This document shows, piece by piece, positions 32,431 to 42,510 of a DNA stretch of 64,000 nucleotides (positions are counted from its first letter, which is position 1; each line of letters starts with the position of its first letter). The notes below the pieces were generated by a model. It made no database searches and had not been told where the DNA came from. It was given only the letters and a program-made list of their open reading frames with translations. Where the stretch lies: NCBI GenBank assembly GCA_023212695.1, contig JALCCG010000054.1, forward strand, positions 1 through 64,000, written 5' to 3'. The position numbers and the translations under genes are program-made. Source of the stretch: Sporisorium sorghi. Lineage: Eukaryota > Basidiomycota > Ustilaginomycetes > Ustilaginales > Ustilaginaceae.

Positions 32431-35400
32431 TTACTGCGCCGTGTACGCGGGCGGCAACTGCATAGCACTAACAATCAGATTCACCGCCTCCTGGTCCAGA
32501 TCGTCGTCGTGCTGGATCGCGAGCGGCCACACGCTCTGGTCGTGCGAGAAGAACTCGGCGATCGCGAGCGAGCTCGTGTCCAGCTGGCCTGGGGTTGCGG
32601 CTGTGCCCATCGTTGTCGCCGGCGCTGTCGCAGATGTTGGTGCAATTGAGGGGTTTGCGGTGGGCGCTAGGCCGGAGGCGGCGTGGTGGTGCAGCGATCC
32701 GGAGCGCGAGTGCTGTGTGCGATTGGGCGAGAAAGAGGGGTGCAAGTGCGCAGGCATCGCTGCTGTCGAGGTGAGCGACGCCCTCCTTCCATCCGCGCCA
32801 GGCGAGGGATACACCATGAACCCGGGCGGCGTCGTGCCCGCAACTGCAGCAGGATACGGCGTCTGCCCATCCCCATCGGCGCCAAACGGCGCCACCCCCA
32901 TCGGCGCAGCAGACGGGTCCATCCCCCAACTGCCCATCAGCGCATCTATGTCAAACGTCAGCCCCGCCGAGATCCCCAACCCAAACGGCGAATCGCCACT
33001 GTGCGTCGACGATGCAAACTCGTCCGATGCCGTCCCGCCGGTCAAGATCCCACCCTTGGCCTCGATCGAGTCCTTGCTCATGGCCACTGCGTCCGCCCTC
33101 GGCGTACGCGCCATCCGCTTCTTGCTGCTCCGCATCCTCGCTTTCGCCCACTTGAGCACCATCTCGATGTCCCGGATCGGCGCACTCTGCGCATCCTCGT
33201 CCGACGCGTGCGGATCGATCTCGCCACCGCTACTGCCCGCCGCCTCCTGCTCGAGCGCACGAAGCGGCCACGAGGCGCCCGCCCAGTACTGCTGCAGCTT
33301 CTGCAGGATACGCTGGCATGCACCCAGGTTGATCTCGGCGTACGACTTGGTCGACACCAGCTGGCTCGTGCGGCTTTGCTGCTGCTGGTGCTGCGACGGT
33401 GCGCCACGCGACGGCGGCCGTGATGGCGCCGGTGTCGTCCCGTGCCCCATGCTGCGCAGCGCCTCCCTGGCCGCCTCGCGCTCTGCCACAAACGACCGTC
33501 CCGCGGGCAGCACCAGCTGGTCCAGGTACGGAGAAGCAATGATGCACCGGTCGTCGAACGCATCGCCCAGCGTCAATATGTCCGCGATCGTGCGCGACGC
33601 AGCCGCACTCGCAGCAGGCGCAAAACTCGGCAGCAGCGGCGCCGAATCCGCGGTAAACTTCTTCATCAGCGCTGGTCGATCCAGCAATCCGATCGTCGAC
33701 TGGAACAGCACGTGCAGATACACAAACCCAGGGCTCTGGTTGTGCGCCGCGCTCTTCTGGAACGTCTGCACGTTAAAGTGCAGGTTGGCGGGCAAGTCCG
33801 CGTAGCTCTGCGCCAGCTCGAACCACATGCGCGTCAGATCGCGCTTGGTCGCCTCTGCCACCGACACGCTGGACGACTCGGCCCCGCCGCCCTGCTCGCG
33901 CCGGTTGAGCAGCTCGCCCATGCGCCCGCGCAGCATGAGGATGCGCACCACGTGCCCAAACACCACCGTCTCGTCCTTCATGTCGCTGCCTTCGCTGAGC
34001 TTGGGCAGTTCGATGTCGATCTCGGCCTCTCGGATTGAGACAGGACGGCCGGTTCCGAACGTGGTGATGCGGTCGAGTCCGATGACGGCCCAGAAGAGCA
34101 GCCGTGCTTTTTCTTGATGCTTGTCGTTGGGGATGCTCTGGATGCTGACCTCGTGCTGCAGTCCCAGATCTTGGGCCATGCGGAGCGCCATGCCGACATA
34201 CATCCACAGGCCCGAGTCGCTTCCCGCTGCGAATTCGGCGTAGCTCAGCAGGATGAGCGCTTCGATGACTTCGATCGACGGGAAGGACAGCAGCGGAATG
34301 ATGAGGATCTTGGCCATCTCGCTGAAGGGGTCGCCGGACGGCTTGCGCGCCACCTTGCCTAGTTCGGGGCGATTCGAGAAGCGAGCTGCGACCGCACAAA
34401 CCGCGTTGGCGAGGATCGCTGGCATGGATCCATTCTCGACGCCGTTCTCGAGTTCGTCGGCCTCCATCCAAGGACACCAGGAAGGCTTGAAGTGCGTGAG
34501 AAAGAGCGAGACGAGATGCTCGAGGATATCCTTCCTCGGATACCTGGGGCGATTGATCTCGAACAGCTCGCGCGTGACCGACGAGGAGGAGGCCTTGTTG
34601 TCGAATCGAGGACCGGGGCTGGCCAGCTGCGCAGGGTGCGGCGAGAGCACCGATTCGTCCGGTGCTTTGCCCGGCGTGCGTGAGTCGTCATCGTCGCGAA
34701 TGGTGAAGCCGAAGTTGGCGCCTTTGCCCGAAGCGTCGCTACTGGATTCCAACGCTGGCGCCAGCTCATCTTCACCAGGCACGTCCGAGTCTTGCAAGAC
34801 ACCGACCTTGATCTTTCGGTAGCCAGGCGTGTTGGCGGTCGTACCAAACCAGCGGAAGAAGGGAAGGACGATCTTGGGACGCGCTTGCGCCACGGGCTCC
34901 TCCTCTTGGACTTGAGCCGTCTCCGGCTCTTCTGCCGGTCTCGCTGCGCCACTGCGCTGCCATCTTTCGATGCCGTCACGAAGCTCGGCAGACACATCGC
35001 GGCGAGACGTTGGTTCAAAGTTGTTCGAGTTGCGATGATCCATGTGAGGCCGCGCTGGCTCGTCGAGCTTGTTGATGGATGCAGGATCCGAAGGGTGGCC
35101 GTAGTATTCGAGCGACATGGGATCGACGGGCTGACTGGGCATCATCCTGCGAGGACTCGTGCCGGACATCTTGCGCCGCGGACCAAAGTCGTCGATGGGG
35201 GGAGGAGCAGCGTTGAGGGGTCTAGGTGCTGCATACATGGCGGCAGACCGGCCGGATCTGTAGGAAAAGATGCTGCCGTCGCTGGGGGAATGCTGCTGCA
35301 AGAAGATGCAAGACGCGCCGGTTGGAGCTGGAGGATGGCCGTAGTAAGACGGGTCATGCGAGTGGCCGAAGGATTCGACGGGAGCCGTGTGAGGCTCGCC

Positions 35401-36183
35401 GATGACGGGATGGCTGAGCCGATGTTTTTGATATGCAAAGTCTCTTTCGAAGGCGTCGTTGCGCGTGGAAGCTGTATCTGAACGTCGCCTCGATGCTTCA
35501 GAGGAAGGTATCCTTGTGAACGAAGCGTTCGCGCTGTTTGGTGGTGGTGAGGCCATGTTTGAGGATGAGTATGTCGACTGTCTGATGGATGCGGGTGCAA
35601 CTGGTACAGGTAGGGGCGCAGCGAGGTTGGTGGGGTTGGCGAAGGAGCGAAAGACGGCTTTGGCTTTCGGCTTGCCTGTGGTAGACGACAATGCGACTTG
35701 TGCTTGCTCCTCGTTGTGTTTCAGCTCGATGGATTCATTCTCTTGTTCCGACTTTTTGCGTTTTGGTGGTTTGGGCCGTGACGATTCATCGGCATCATCG
35801 TGCGACTTGCGAGAGGCGGGTTTGGAGCCCTTTTTGGATGCGATGGTCCTTGCGTTGACGGTAGGAGGACCACAATGGGCGAAGCGAGCGGCTCTGAGCG
35901 CGGGAGCGAGATCGTCGACTCTAAAGAGACACTGCTTGCCGGATGCGAGGCAGTTCTGGCAGACGGGTGCGTCGGGCGAGAGGAGGCAGCGAACTTTCTT
36001 GGCACGACACGCTTCGCAGGCGCTGACGGGTCGTGTGCGCTTTTTGGGTTCTGATCCTGGTGCGGCAGCGTCCGACTTTGTGGTGGAAGAAGCGGGCTTG
36101 CCTTTCGGTGCTGGAGTGGATGGCCCAGCGGATGCTACGGATGCCAACGTCTCGGCGGCTGCCATCATGGCGGAAGATGTCAT
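32431..36183 (-). CDS. Zn(II)2Cys6 transcription factor with fungal-specific domain
   Basis: 1250 aa from the ATG at 36183. The frame stays open upstream to 36438, but that part contains a 5'UTR intron (36389-36325, GTCAGT donor, CACTAAC branch, GGCAG acceptor) whose removal breaks the upstream frame. The binuclear zinc cluster is at about residues 56-85: CEAC, RAKKVRC, then C-x2-C-x6-C. A Lys/Arg-rich segment follows at about 120-150. The fungal transcription factor (MHR) domain spans about 540-840, with WMYVGMALRMAQDLGLQ and the characteristic arginine/aspartate segment after it. The tail is Ser/Pro/Gly-rich. It is a nuclear sequence-specific regulator; the targets are unknown. Confidence 0.9.
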   Translation of the reverse strand: MTSSAMMAAAETLASVASAGPSTPAPKGKPASSTTKSDAAAPGSEPKKRTRPVSACEACRAKKVRCLLSPDAPVCQNCLASGKQCLFRVDDLAPALRAARFAHCGPPTVNARTIASKKGSKPASRKSHDDADESSRPKPPKRKKSEQENESIELKHNEEQAQVALSSTTGKPKAKAVFRSFANPTNLAAPLPVPVAPASIRQSTYSSSNMASPPPNSANASFTRIPSSEASRRRSDTASTRNDAFERDFAYQKHRLSHPVIGEPHTAPVESFGHSHDPSYYGHPPAPTGASCIFLQQHSPSDGSIFSYRSGRSAAMYAAPRPLNAAPPPIDDFGPRRKMSGTSPRRMMPSQPVDPMSLEYYGHPSDPASINKLDEPARPHMDHRNSNNFEPTSRRDVSAELRDGIERWQRSGAARPAEEPETAQVQEEEPVAQARPKIVLPFFRWFGTTANTPGYRKIKVGVLQDSDVPGEDELAPALESSSDASGKGANFGFTIRDDDDSRTPGKAPDESVLSPHPAQLASPGPRFDNKASSSSVTRELFEINRPRYPRKDILEHLVSLFLTHFKPSWCPWMEADELENGVENGSMPAILANAVCAVAARFSNRPELGKVARKPSGDPFSEMAKILIIPLLSFPSIEVIEALILLSYAEFAAGSDSGLWMYVGMALRMAQDLGLQHEVSIQSIPNDKHQEKARLLFWAVIGLDRITTFGTGRPVSIREAEIDIELPKLSEGSDMKDETVVFGHVVRILMLRGRMGELLNRREQGGGAESSSVSVAEATKRDLTRMWFELAQSYADLPANLHFNVQTFQKSAAHNQSPGFVYLHVLFQSTIGLLDRPALMKKFTADSAPLLPSFAPAASAAASRTIADILTLGDAFDDRCIIASPYLDQLVLPAGRSFVAEREAAREALRSMGHGTTPAPSRPPSRGAPSQHQQQQSRTSQLVSTKSYAEINLGACQRILQKLQQYWAGASWPLRALEQEAAGSSGGEIDPHASDEDAQSAPIRDIEMVLKWAKARMRSSKKRMARTPRADAVAMSKDSIEAKGGILTGGTASDEFASSTHSGDSPFGLGISAGLTFDIDALMGSWGMDPSAAPMGVAPFGADGDGQTPYPAAVAGTTPPGFMVYPSPGADGRRASLTSTAAMPAHLHPSFSPNRTQHSRSGSLHHHAASGLAPTANPSIAPTSATAPATTMGTAATPGQLDTSSLAIAEFFSHDQSVWPLAIQHDDDLDQEAVNLIVSAMQLPPAYTAQ

Positions 36184-36324
36184 GGTGGCAGGCGAAGGCG
36201 ATGAATCGGAGAGGTACCTGGCAGCCTTTACAGAGTCATTGCTGTTGCGTCTTGAAGTGCCATCAACAGGGCAAAGGCTGCTCGGTGCAACCGCCGAAGA
36301 TAATGAAACGTTGCACCAAAAGGA

Positions 36325-36389
36325 CTGCCACGAGGCGTCGGTGTTAGTGGGTTGCAGAAATGGCGTGAAGAGCAAGCGCGCGCACTGAC
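36325..36389 (-). other. 5'UTR intron of the Zn2Cys6 factor
   Basis: A 65-base intron with donor GTCAGT (36389-36384), branch sequence CACTAAC and acceptor GGCAG ending at 36325. It lies about 140 bases upstream of the chosen ATG. Confidence 0.6.
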
Positions 36390-37685
36390 CTGGTTGGATG
36401 AGCCAATGGATTGAGAAAGATATCCAAGTCGCCGTCAATTAGGGCTCCAGTTGTTGTAGAGCATGCGGCGTTTAGAGATATATGAAAGCTTTGGTTTGTG
36501 GCGTGCGTTGTTGGTGGGCTACGTTTAGAGGATGCGGTGAGAGAGATGAGCTTGTTGACGACAAAGTGGCTGCTGCAACGCGATAACGAGGAGCAAGGGA
36601 GAGGATGATGGTGGTCGGTGGCAAGGATACTGCGCCAGGGAGGTGGCAAAGTGATTGTAGAATGGAGGGATGCGCAGTCACTGTGACTGACTCAAAAAGG
36701 GGGATGGAGTTGACGACAAAGTCACAGCGAGGGCAGATGGAAAAATTGCGGCGTCATCGGCCCTTAGCGCAGGGTCAACAAGCCGTGCGCCATTTTGCTG
36801 TCCTCTTCTGATCGGAGCACGTCCGAGATGCCTCCCACGCTCACCATGCAACCGCTGCGGCTCTTCCGTTGAAGGCTTTGCAAATTGACGGAGGAACCGC
36901 AGCAAAATCACTTGATGCGATTCAGTCAGGAGAGAGAGAGAGAGAGAGGAGGACAACTCAGCCGATCGGCCAATTGAGAGCGAGAGAGGAGCAAAGACAA
37001 CTGCCATGCGTCTTTCTTTCAGCTCGCTTAGCAGAGGCGCTTTTTGTGAGGTTGAGCGTTGGCCCGGCTTTGTTGTCTTTACCAATTGCCACACTTACCG
37101 TCAGGTGATCTGGCTTCCGGCTGTAGCGATGGCATCGTTCTGGCACTTGTGAAGAGCTGCGCGAGGTCATTGTAGCCTCTCTGAGCTAGAAGTCGGCCGA
37201 AGAGCCTTTCGATGGTGTTGCGAGTGAGATTGCCGAAAAGCATGCATCGCAACCCCGCTTCACTGCTCTCCAGAAAAAAAAAAAAAAAAAAAGCAGAGAT
37301 TGCCAATGTCAGCCAACAAGCTCCGCTGTGCAAACTCGAGTGCGCGCCATCCTCGACCTCTGCAGAGCAGCAACGAGGCAAGACATGACCTCGTGCTGGT
37401 CAGGAACGGCACTAAAGACACACAACAGCGGCGTGTTCAGAGACCGCTTTACTTCATTGCACTTCGTAGCCAAGCGCGCTTGCCCTATACTCTTGCCTGG
37501 CCGGACGATTGACTCAACACCAAACCCCTTTCGTCTACAATCTTGGACGGTGATCCTCCATAGAGCACCTGCTTCCACCATGTCCTTTCGTTCATATGCC
37601 GCCCCGGTCAGGCCGATGATTTGTCTCTGTAGAAACCCAGCATCTTCGTTTGCTCTTCGCCCCTTGCCTGCCTTCATCGCTACCT
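36390..37685. other. Intergenic region with GA and poly(A) simple repeats
   Basis: Upstream region of one Zn2Cys6 gene and 3' flank of the next, both on minus. It holds a GA run at 36929-36948 and A19 at 37274-37292. Open frames here are not protein-like. Confidence 0.55.
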
Positions 37686-38708
37686 TTAATCATCTTCCAC
37701 ATACTCGTCGTCGTCATCATCGTCCCCCTCCTCATCGTCGGTCAACGAGCTCAACGTCGTGCTCGTCCGTACACTCGAGGCTATACCTGTACCCCTCGCC
37801 GACCCCCACTCCGCGCCCTCGTCCAGCAACGGCTCGACGCCCTGAATCGACGCCAGCGCCTCGGCTGCGGGCACGTGGCTCCTCTCTGCTGCTCCGCGCG
37901 CGGATGCCACCAGGTCGTGGCCGAATGCTGCGAGCACGGCGCCTTGGTTCGGTGCTCGTGAAGCGGTGGTGCGCGGCTGCTGTCGTGGGTCCCAGGTGAA
38001 CGTGCGCGTGGGTGCGTCGAGACGTGTGCGTTTCGGGTCGCGTGGGTCGGTGGCGTGGTCTAGGTCGTTGCGCCCAGCGGCGGGCTGGAGGTACACTGGT
38101 TCGGGGCGGTTGTAGGCCGTATAGGTCGGCATTGTTGAGAGGCCGAGTGGCTGTCTGGGATCGTAGAAGCTTTGTGCTGAGGAGGACGCGATGAGATTGG
38201 GTGATGGTCAGTACTTTCGCGCTGAAACGTCACAGTGAGAGCGCGTAACCATACTCACCCGGCTGAGCGCCCGGCTGCATCGCACCCGCTCGTCCCTGTG
38301 CCCGACCTTGCGCAGCATGCAAACCACCAGAATCGCCCACAGCACCCTGCTGCTGCGTCACTGTCTCGCCGAACAGCATCGACGGCACGCCTTGGAACCT
38401 CGCTGCGTCGAATCGATCCGGTGTTGTAGCGAACATGCTAAATTCTGTTGCGTAGCTCGCACTGCGCCACGCTGCGGCCCCTTGATCCTGGTACGCGAGT
38501 CGCAGGCTGCTGCCGCTGCCGCCCTGGTGCCAGCTGGTGTGGAAAGGCGGATTAGGTGCTTCTGTGCGGTCGGTTCGGCTGGTGGGCAGCGGGCCGGGGC
38601 CGTACGTTAGTGGGCCCTTGGGCGCTAAGGGTGCGGCCCGATTCGTGTACGGCGGCGTCGGATATGCTGCCATCAGTCCACTCACGGGGCTCAACGTGCT
38701 GTACCCCT

Positions 38709-38740
<32 letters not shown>

Positions 38741-41700
38741 TCAACCGCCGTCCCAGTGGTCGCTCCGTTCGTCGGCGCGCAGTGCAGCGGCAACATCGCA
38801 TATCTGGCCATTTGCGGCACCGCTTCCTTACTCACCGCTCCTCCTCCTCCACCTCCTCCTCCTTCCCGCGTCCCACCACCCTCCTGCTCCGGCGCAAGCG
38901 CGACCTCGAACGCAAACGAAACATCCGGCTGCACACCCAACTTCTCCAACCGCTCCTGCAAGCGCTCCAGCAAGCGCTGCACGCCCGTCGCCCGCCTGCC
39001 GTGCTTGGTAATATTATCGAAACACTCCCCGATGGTGCTCAGGATGCCGAGCATGCTGCCGAGCTTCTCCGCGACCACCGCGTGCGCGTCCAGCGACCAC
39101 TCCACCATCTGCGCAGCCTTCAGCGCGCCTGCCGCCCGCTCCGAGTCGATCGGCGTCAGCAGCAGCTCAAACGTCAGCGCGATCGTCTCGATCATCGTCA
39201 GCACGATGCCGCTCCCTTCCATCGTCTCGCTGAAGTACGCCGCACCCGACGTAGAGGGGGCATACTGTGCCGTCGAGTTGCCAGCGGTGAGCGTGCGAGT
39301 GGGGGAGATGGTGGCGGTCCGCTCCGAGTCGCCGAACGCTTCGCGCAGCTGCAGCGTGATGGCCGAGCACACTTTGACGATGTTGACGATGCTCTGGGCG
39401 GTGATTGCGATGGGTGGGCTTTTGGACCCGAAGCACGCGAGGAGTGCGGTGAGGGAGACGAGCGCTGCCGCTGCTGAAGCTTCGATCGTCGACTGACTTG
39501 TGGAGGACTGCACGAGTCGCGCTTGGTTGAGGATCGCGTTCACTTTCGACGTGGCACCGTCTTGCCCGCTCGCTGCTGCTGCCGCTGATGTGGACGGCAC
39601 GTCAACCAAGCCGTTAGCGACCTTCAATTCGTGCAAAGTGTCCGAAAGGCTGCCGAGCACACGCCTGATGCTGCGCAACAGCGTCCACGACTTCTGGTAG
39701 CCGGACATGGCCGAGATCTTGCCGCTCCCGCCGTCGAGCTCCATGATCCACGACGAACAGGACGTGTTTCCGCCGCCGGACGCAATCGACGTCTGTGCGC
39801 GAATCGGTTGAAGGCTCAGCTCGAGCCAGAGCAGCACCAGTTGCGAGATGGTCTGCATGTTGTCCAGCTCCTCGGCAAGGATGAGCTTGAGCTCGATGCC
39901 GTTGACGTAGCAGTTGGGGCGTGTGCCTTCCTGTTCTTTCATGGCATGGATCTTGCGGATGAGGCCGTTGATCATGGTCCACCACGTTGCCGCTCGTCTG
40001 TTTGCGTTTCGCAAGCAGTGAAAGGAGAGGGTGTTAGCGTCTGATCCCTCACTAGCTCATCGATTGATGTTGATGTTGACCAGCGTTGAAGACCTACCTA
40101 ACCAGACCATGCGTGAGCTCGTGCCACGCCAGCAGCATCATGCACTTCGCCGACGTGTGCAGGCTCGCCAGCTTGAGCGAGCCAAGTTTGCTATTGTACA
40201 GAGCAGTCGTGATCCTTCGAATCAGCTCGTCCATGCTCGGCAAGCCGTGTGGTGCCTGTGTCTGCGTGCTGGAACCATGCTGCGAGAGAGCCTCTTTGAC
40301 CCCGAGCCCCGCGAGGAGCACTGCGTCGTAGAGCACCTTGTCGTGGCAGCGTTCGTCTATTTCTCCGAGAAAAATCTGTGGATGAGAATCGAAAGAGAAG
40401 TGTGAGTCACCTTGCCTGTCCTCGATCAACCAAGCCATTGGAACGAATGCGAGAAGACGTACGGTACGACACACGATGAGTGACAGGAAAGGATGGCTGT
40501 TGAACGCCAGCTCGTAGATCTGCGGATGTCTGAGTAGCTCGTCCTCCGGGTAGGCGCGGAGCGGTTGGTTCGAAGACCTGCGTCGTCGGCCACGAAATGT
40601 ATGAATGGATCAGTTGTGTGCTTGGACATCGTTCGACTGTGCGGTCTCACGTGCCATACTCACGGTAGAAAAGTGTCTGCGCGAGCCGAGCCTCGATGAC
40701 TTTGCATTGAGGCGGTCGAGGGCGCGGGAACTTGGAGATGCTGACCGAAGGGCAGAGACTCGGTGGCCTAGATCAATATGGGCAAGATCGAGCACAGGTC
40801 AGCATGCCGACTCGTTGGACGATGAGACAAGATCGTAAAGCTGTACTAACGAGTGAGTCGACGGCCCTTCTGAGGATTTGAGAGAGGCCATGCTGAAACT
40901 GCCGGCATCCATCAAGGGAAGCTTTCCAGGTTAGTCGAGGGTACAGATGGACGCGCGTCATGAGAGGTAGTAGATACTCACGTCGATAGTGACCGGCTGC
41001 TGCTGGCTTTCTGAGGCTGAGTTGCTTCCTCTCGACCTCCAGCCGCCTACCTTGCTAGCCCAATGATTCTGTGTACCAGATCGACAAAGCGAAAGTGTGA
41101 GCATCGCCAAATCAACCAGACTGTACCCTCGCTCCGGCCAACAATGCAACTCACCTTGTCGAGGACGATAAGCTCCTGATAAACCGTCCTTTCGCGGCTG
41201 GAGCCTGGAAGCGGGAGCATGCCAGGGGTGCTTTCCACAACAGGCTCGGCGCCCGCCTCTTGCTTTGGCCCGTTGTCGTAGATGCCTGTGATGAGCAGAG
41301 TGGTGAGACGTGGTGAGTTAGAGCAATGTCGAGCGCGAGATGGTCGATGACGAGAGGCGTGGGAAGTGGGCTTACAAAGCTTATTCTTGTCCCTGCAGTT
41401 CTTGCACCATGGCTGGCCCTGTAGCGGCAGAAGTGAGAGTGTCAGTATCGGCTCGGTTGGTGGGCGATGGCAACCGTACTTACTCCCGAGCACCTGCAAC
41501 GTGGCGGACGTCGATCAGAAGGAGTGGGACGAAAGCGAGTTGGTCAGAATCGCAACGTCGAAGGTGTACGGCCATACTCCGAGGTCAATGCCAGGGCAAC
41601 TTACTTCATCTTCCTCCAACGACTACCGCGCAGCAGAACATGGAGAGAGAGGTCAGGGTAAGAGTGGTCAGTACGCGTCGCCAACATTTTCCATGCCCCA

Positions 41701-41791
41701 GCCAACCTCTCTGCGTCTCGTACCATAATTTGCAAGCGCGTCGGACATCCACGCTGCCTGCACTCGCAGGCTGCTTTCTTCTTCTCGGCAT
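37686..41791 (-). CDS. Zn(II)2Cys6 transcription factor, 12 exons with micro-exons
   Basis: Exons by my reconstruction: 41791-41724, 41622-41605, 41493-41484, 41418-41376, 41285-41155, 41068-40982, 40898-40851, 40767-40664, 40577-40463, 40375-40098, 39997-38259 and 38176-37686. Together they give one open frame of 1043 aa. The N-terminus MPRRRKQ leads into a complete zinc cluster C-x2-C-x6-C-x6-C-x2-C-x6-C (RACKLC, then WRKMKC, then PWCKNC), assembled from exons 1-5, of which exons 2 and 3 are only 18 and 10 bases. Residues about 210-420 (RHPQIYELAFNSHPFLS, TSAKCMMLLAWHEL, WWTMINGLIRKIH) look like a fungal-specific regulatory domain. The C-terminal half is Ala/Ser/Gly/Gln-rich with an acidic end (DDDDDDEYVEDD) that could be an activation region. 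Exon 7 and 8 borders have an alternative frame-consistent solution. The targets are unknown. Confidence 0.8.
41484..41493 (-). other. 10-base micro-exon (exon 3) inside the zinc-cluster coding region
   Basis: Ten bases flanked by a GCAG acceptor and a GTAAGT donor. They complete the third cysteine of the zinc cluster and add Ser-Gly. Neighbouring exon 2 (41605-41622) is 18 bases. Without both, the DNA-binding motif cannot be formed in frame. Confidence 0.7.
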
Positions 41792-42510
41792 GGCCGCTCA
41801 GGCAGACGCTTGTCTAGTTTTGATGTCGAACAAGAATGTCTTGATCTTGATGTACGTGAAGTAGGTTATTCGATGCGATGTGGTTTGATGGTGAGCGGCG
41901 GATGACAAAAAAGAGGGACAATCGAGGAGACGGACCAATAAGACGGCCCTCTAATAAGGATCTCGACGAGAGAACGGGCACTCGCAGCGGGGCCCCTCGA
42001 GCTGCACAAACGCTCTTATCTCGTCCTTTGTCTCGGCAGCCAAGGCGGAAGTGCAGTGACGTCCCATCCTGCATCCTCTCCGTCGGGCTGAGCAAAGACT
42101 CTCTCACAACGCATCAGACAGAGTAGACGCCACATGCAGCTTCGAGACTGCGCGGACGCTGTACCACTGCATTGGGACATGCGAGAGCAAGCACGCGCAA
42201 GATAGCGAGAGCACGCCAAACAGCCGCTCCGACATTGCTGCATGCTTCGCGGCTCGAAATGAAAGCGTTTGATAGGCTGAGCAAAGGCTGAGCTCCGTCG
42301 TCAAAAGGAGCCTCGTTCAACGTTGACTGGCGGGAGAGCAGCAGTGAGCTGGCCCTTTCAATCGAGTGCGTGCCGTCGTCTCCCGAGCAAGAGAACGTCG
42401 ACACTCTGCAGAGGATTGTGCATGGGCACCAAAAAGTCGATTCATCAACACAGGTCGGGAGATTGTACAAAGGACGGCTGAGTTTGAGCAAGTGGGTGTG
42501 CGTATGTTCT
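41792..42510. other. Intergenic region upstream of the 12-exon factor
   Basis: About 720 bases between the 3' end of the acyl-CoA synthetase and the start of the Zn2Cys6 gene on the same strand. It probably holds the factor's promoter. No gene or repeat is recognisable. Confidence 0.5.

Noticed and set aside
36184..36438. N-terminal extension of the Zn2Cys6 factor to 36438
   Set aside because: It runs through an intron with good donor, branch site and acceptor; splicing breaks the frame, so this is 5'UTR.
40561..40585. tRNA-like GGTTCGAA motif
   Set aside because: There is no matching acceptor stem, D arm or anticodon arm; it lies at an exon border of the Zn2Cys6 factor.
40651..40921. Alternative borders for exons 7 and 8 of the 12-exon factor (start at 40921, end at 40651)
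   Set aside because: It also keeps the frame, but uses an AAAG acceptor and a weaker donor; the chosen borders use GGCAG and GTGAGT. It remains possible.
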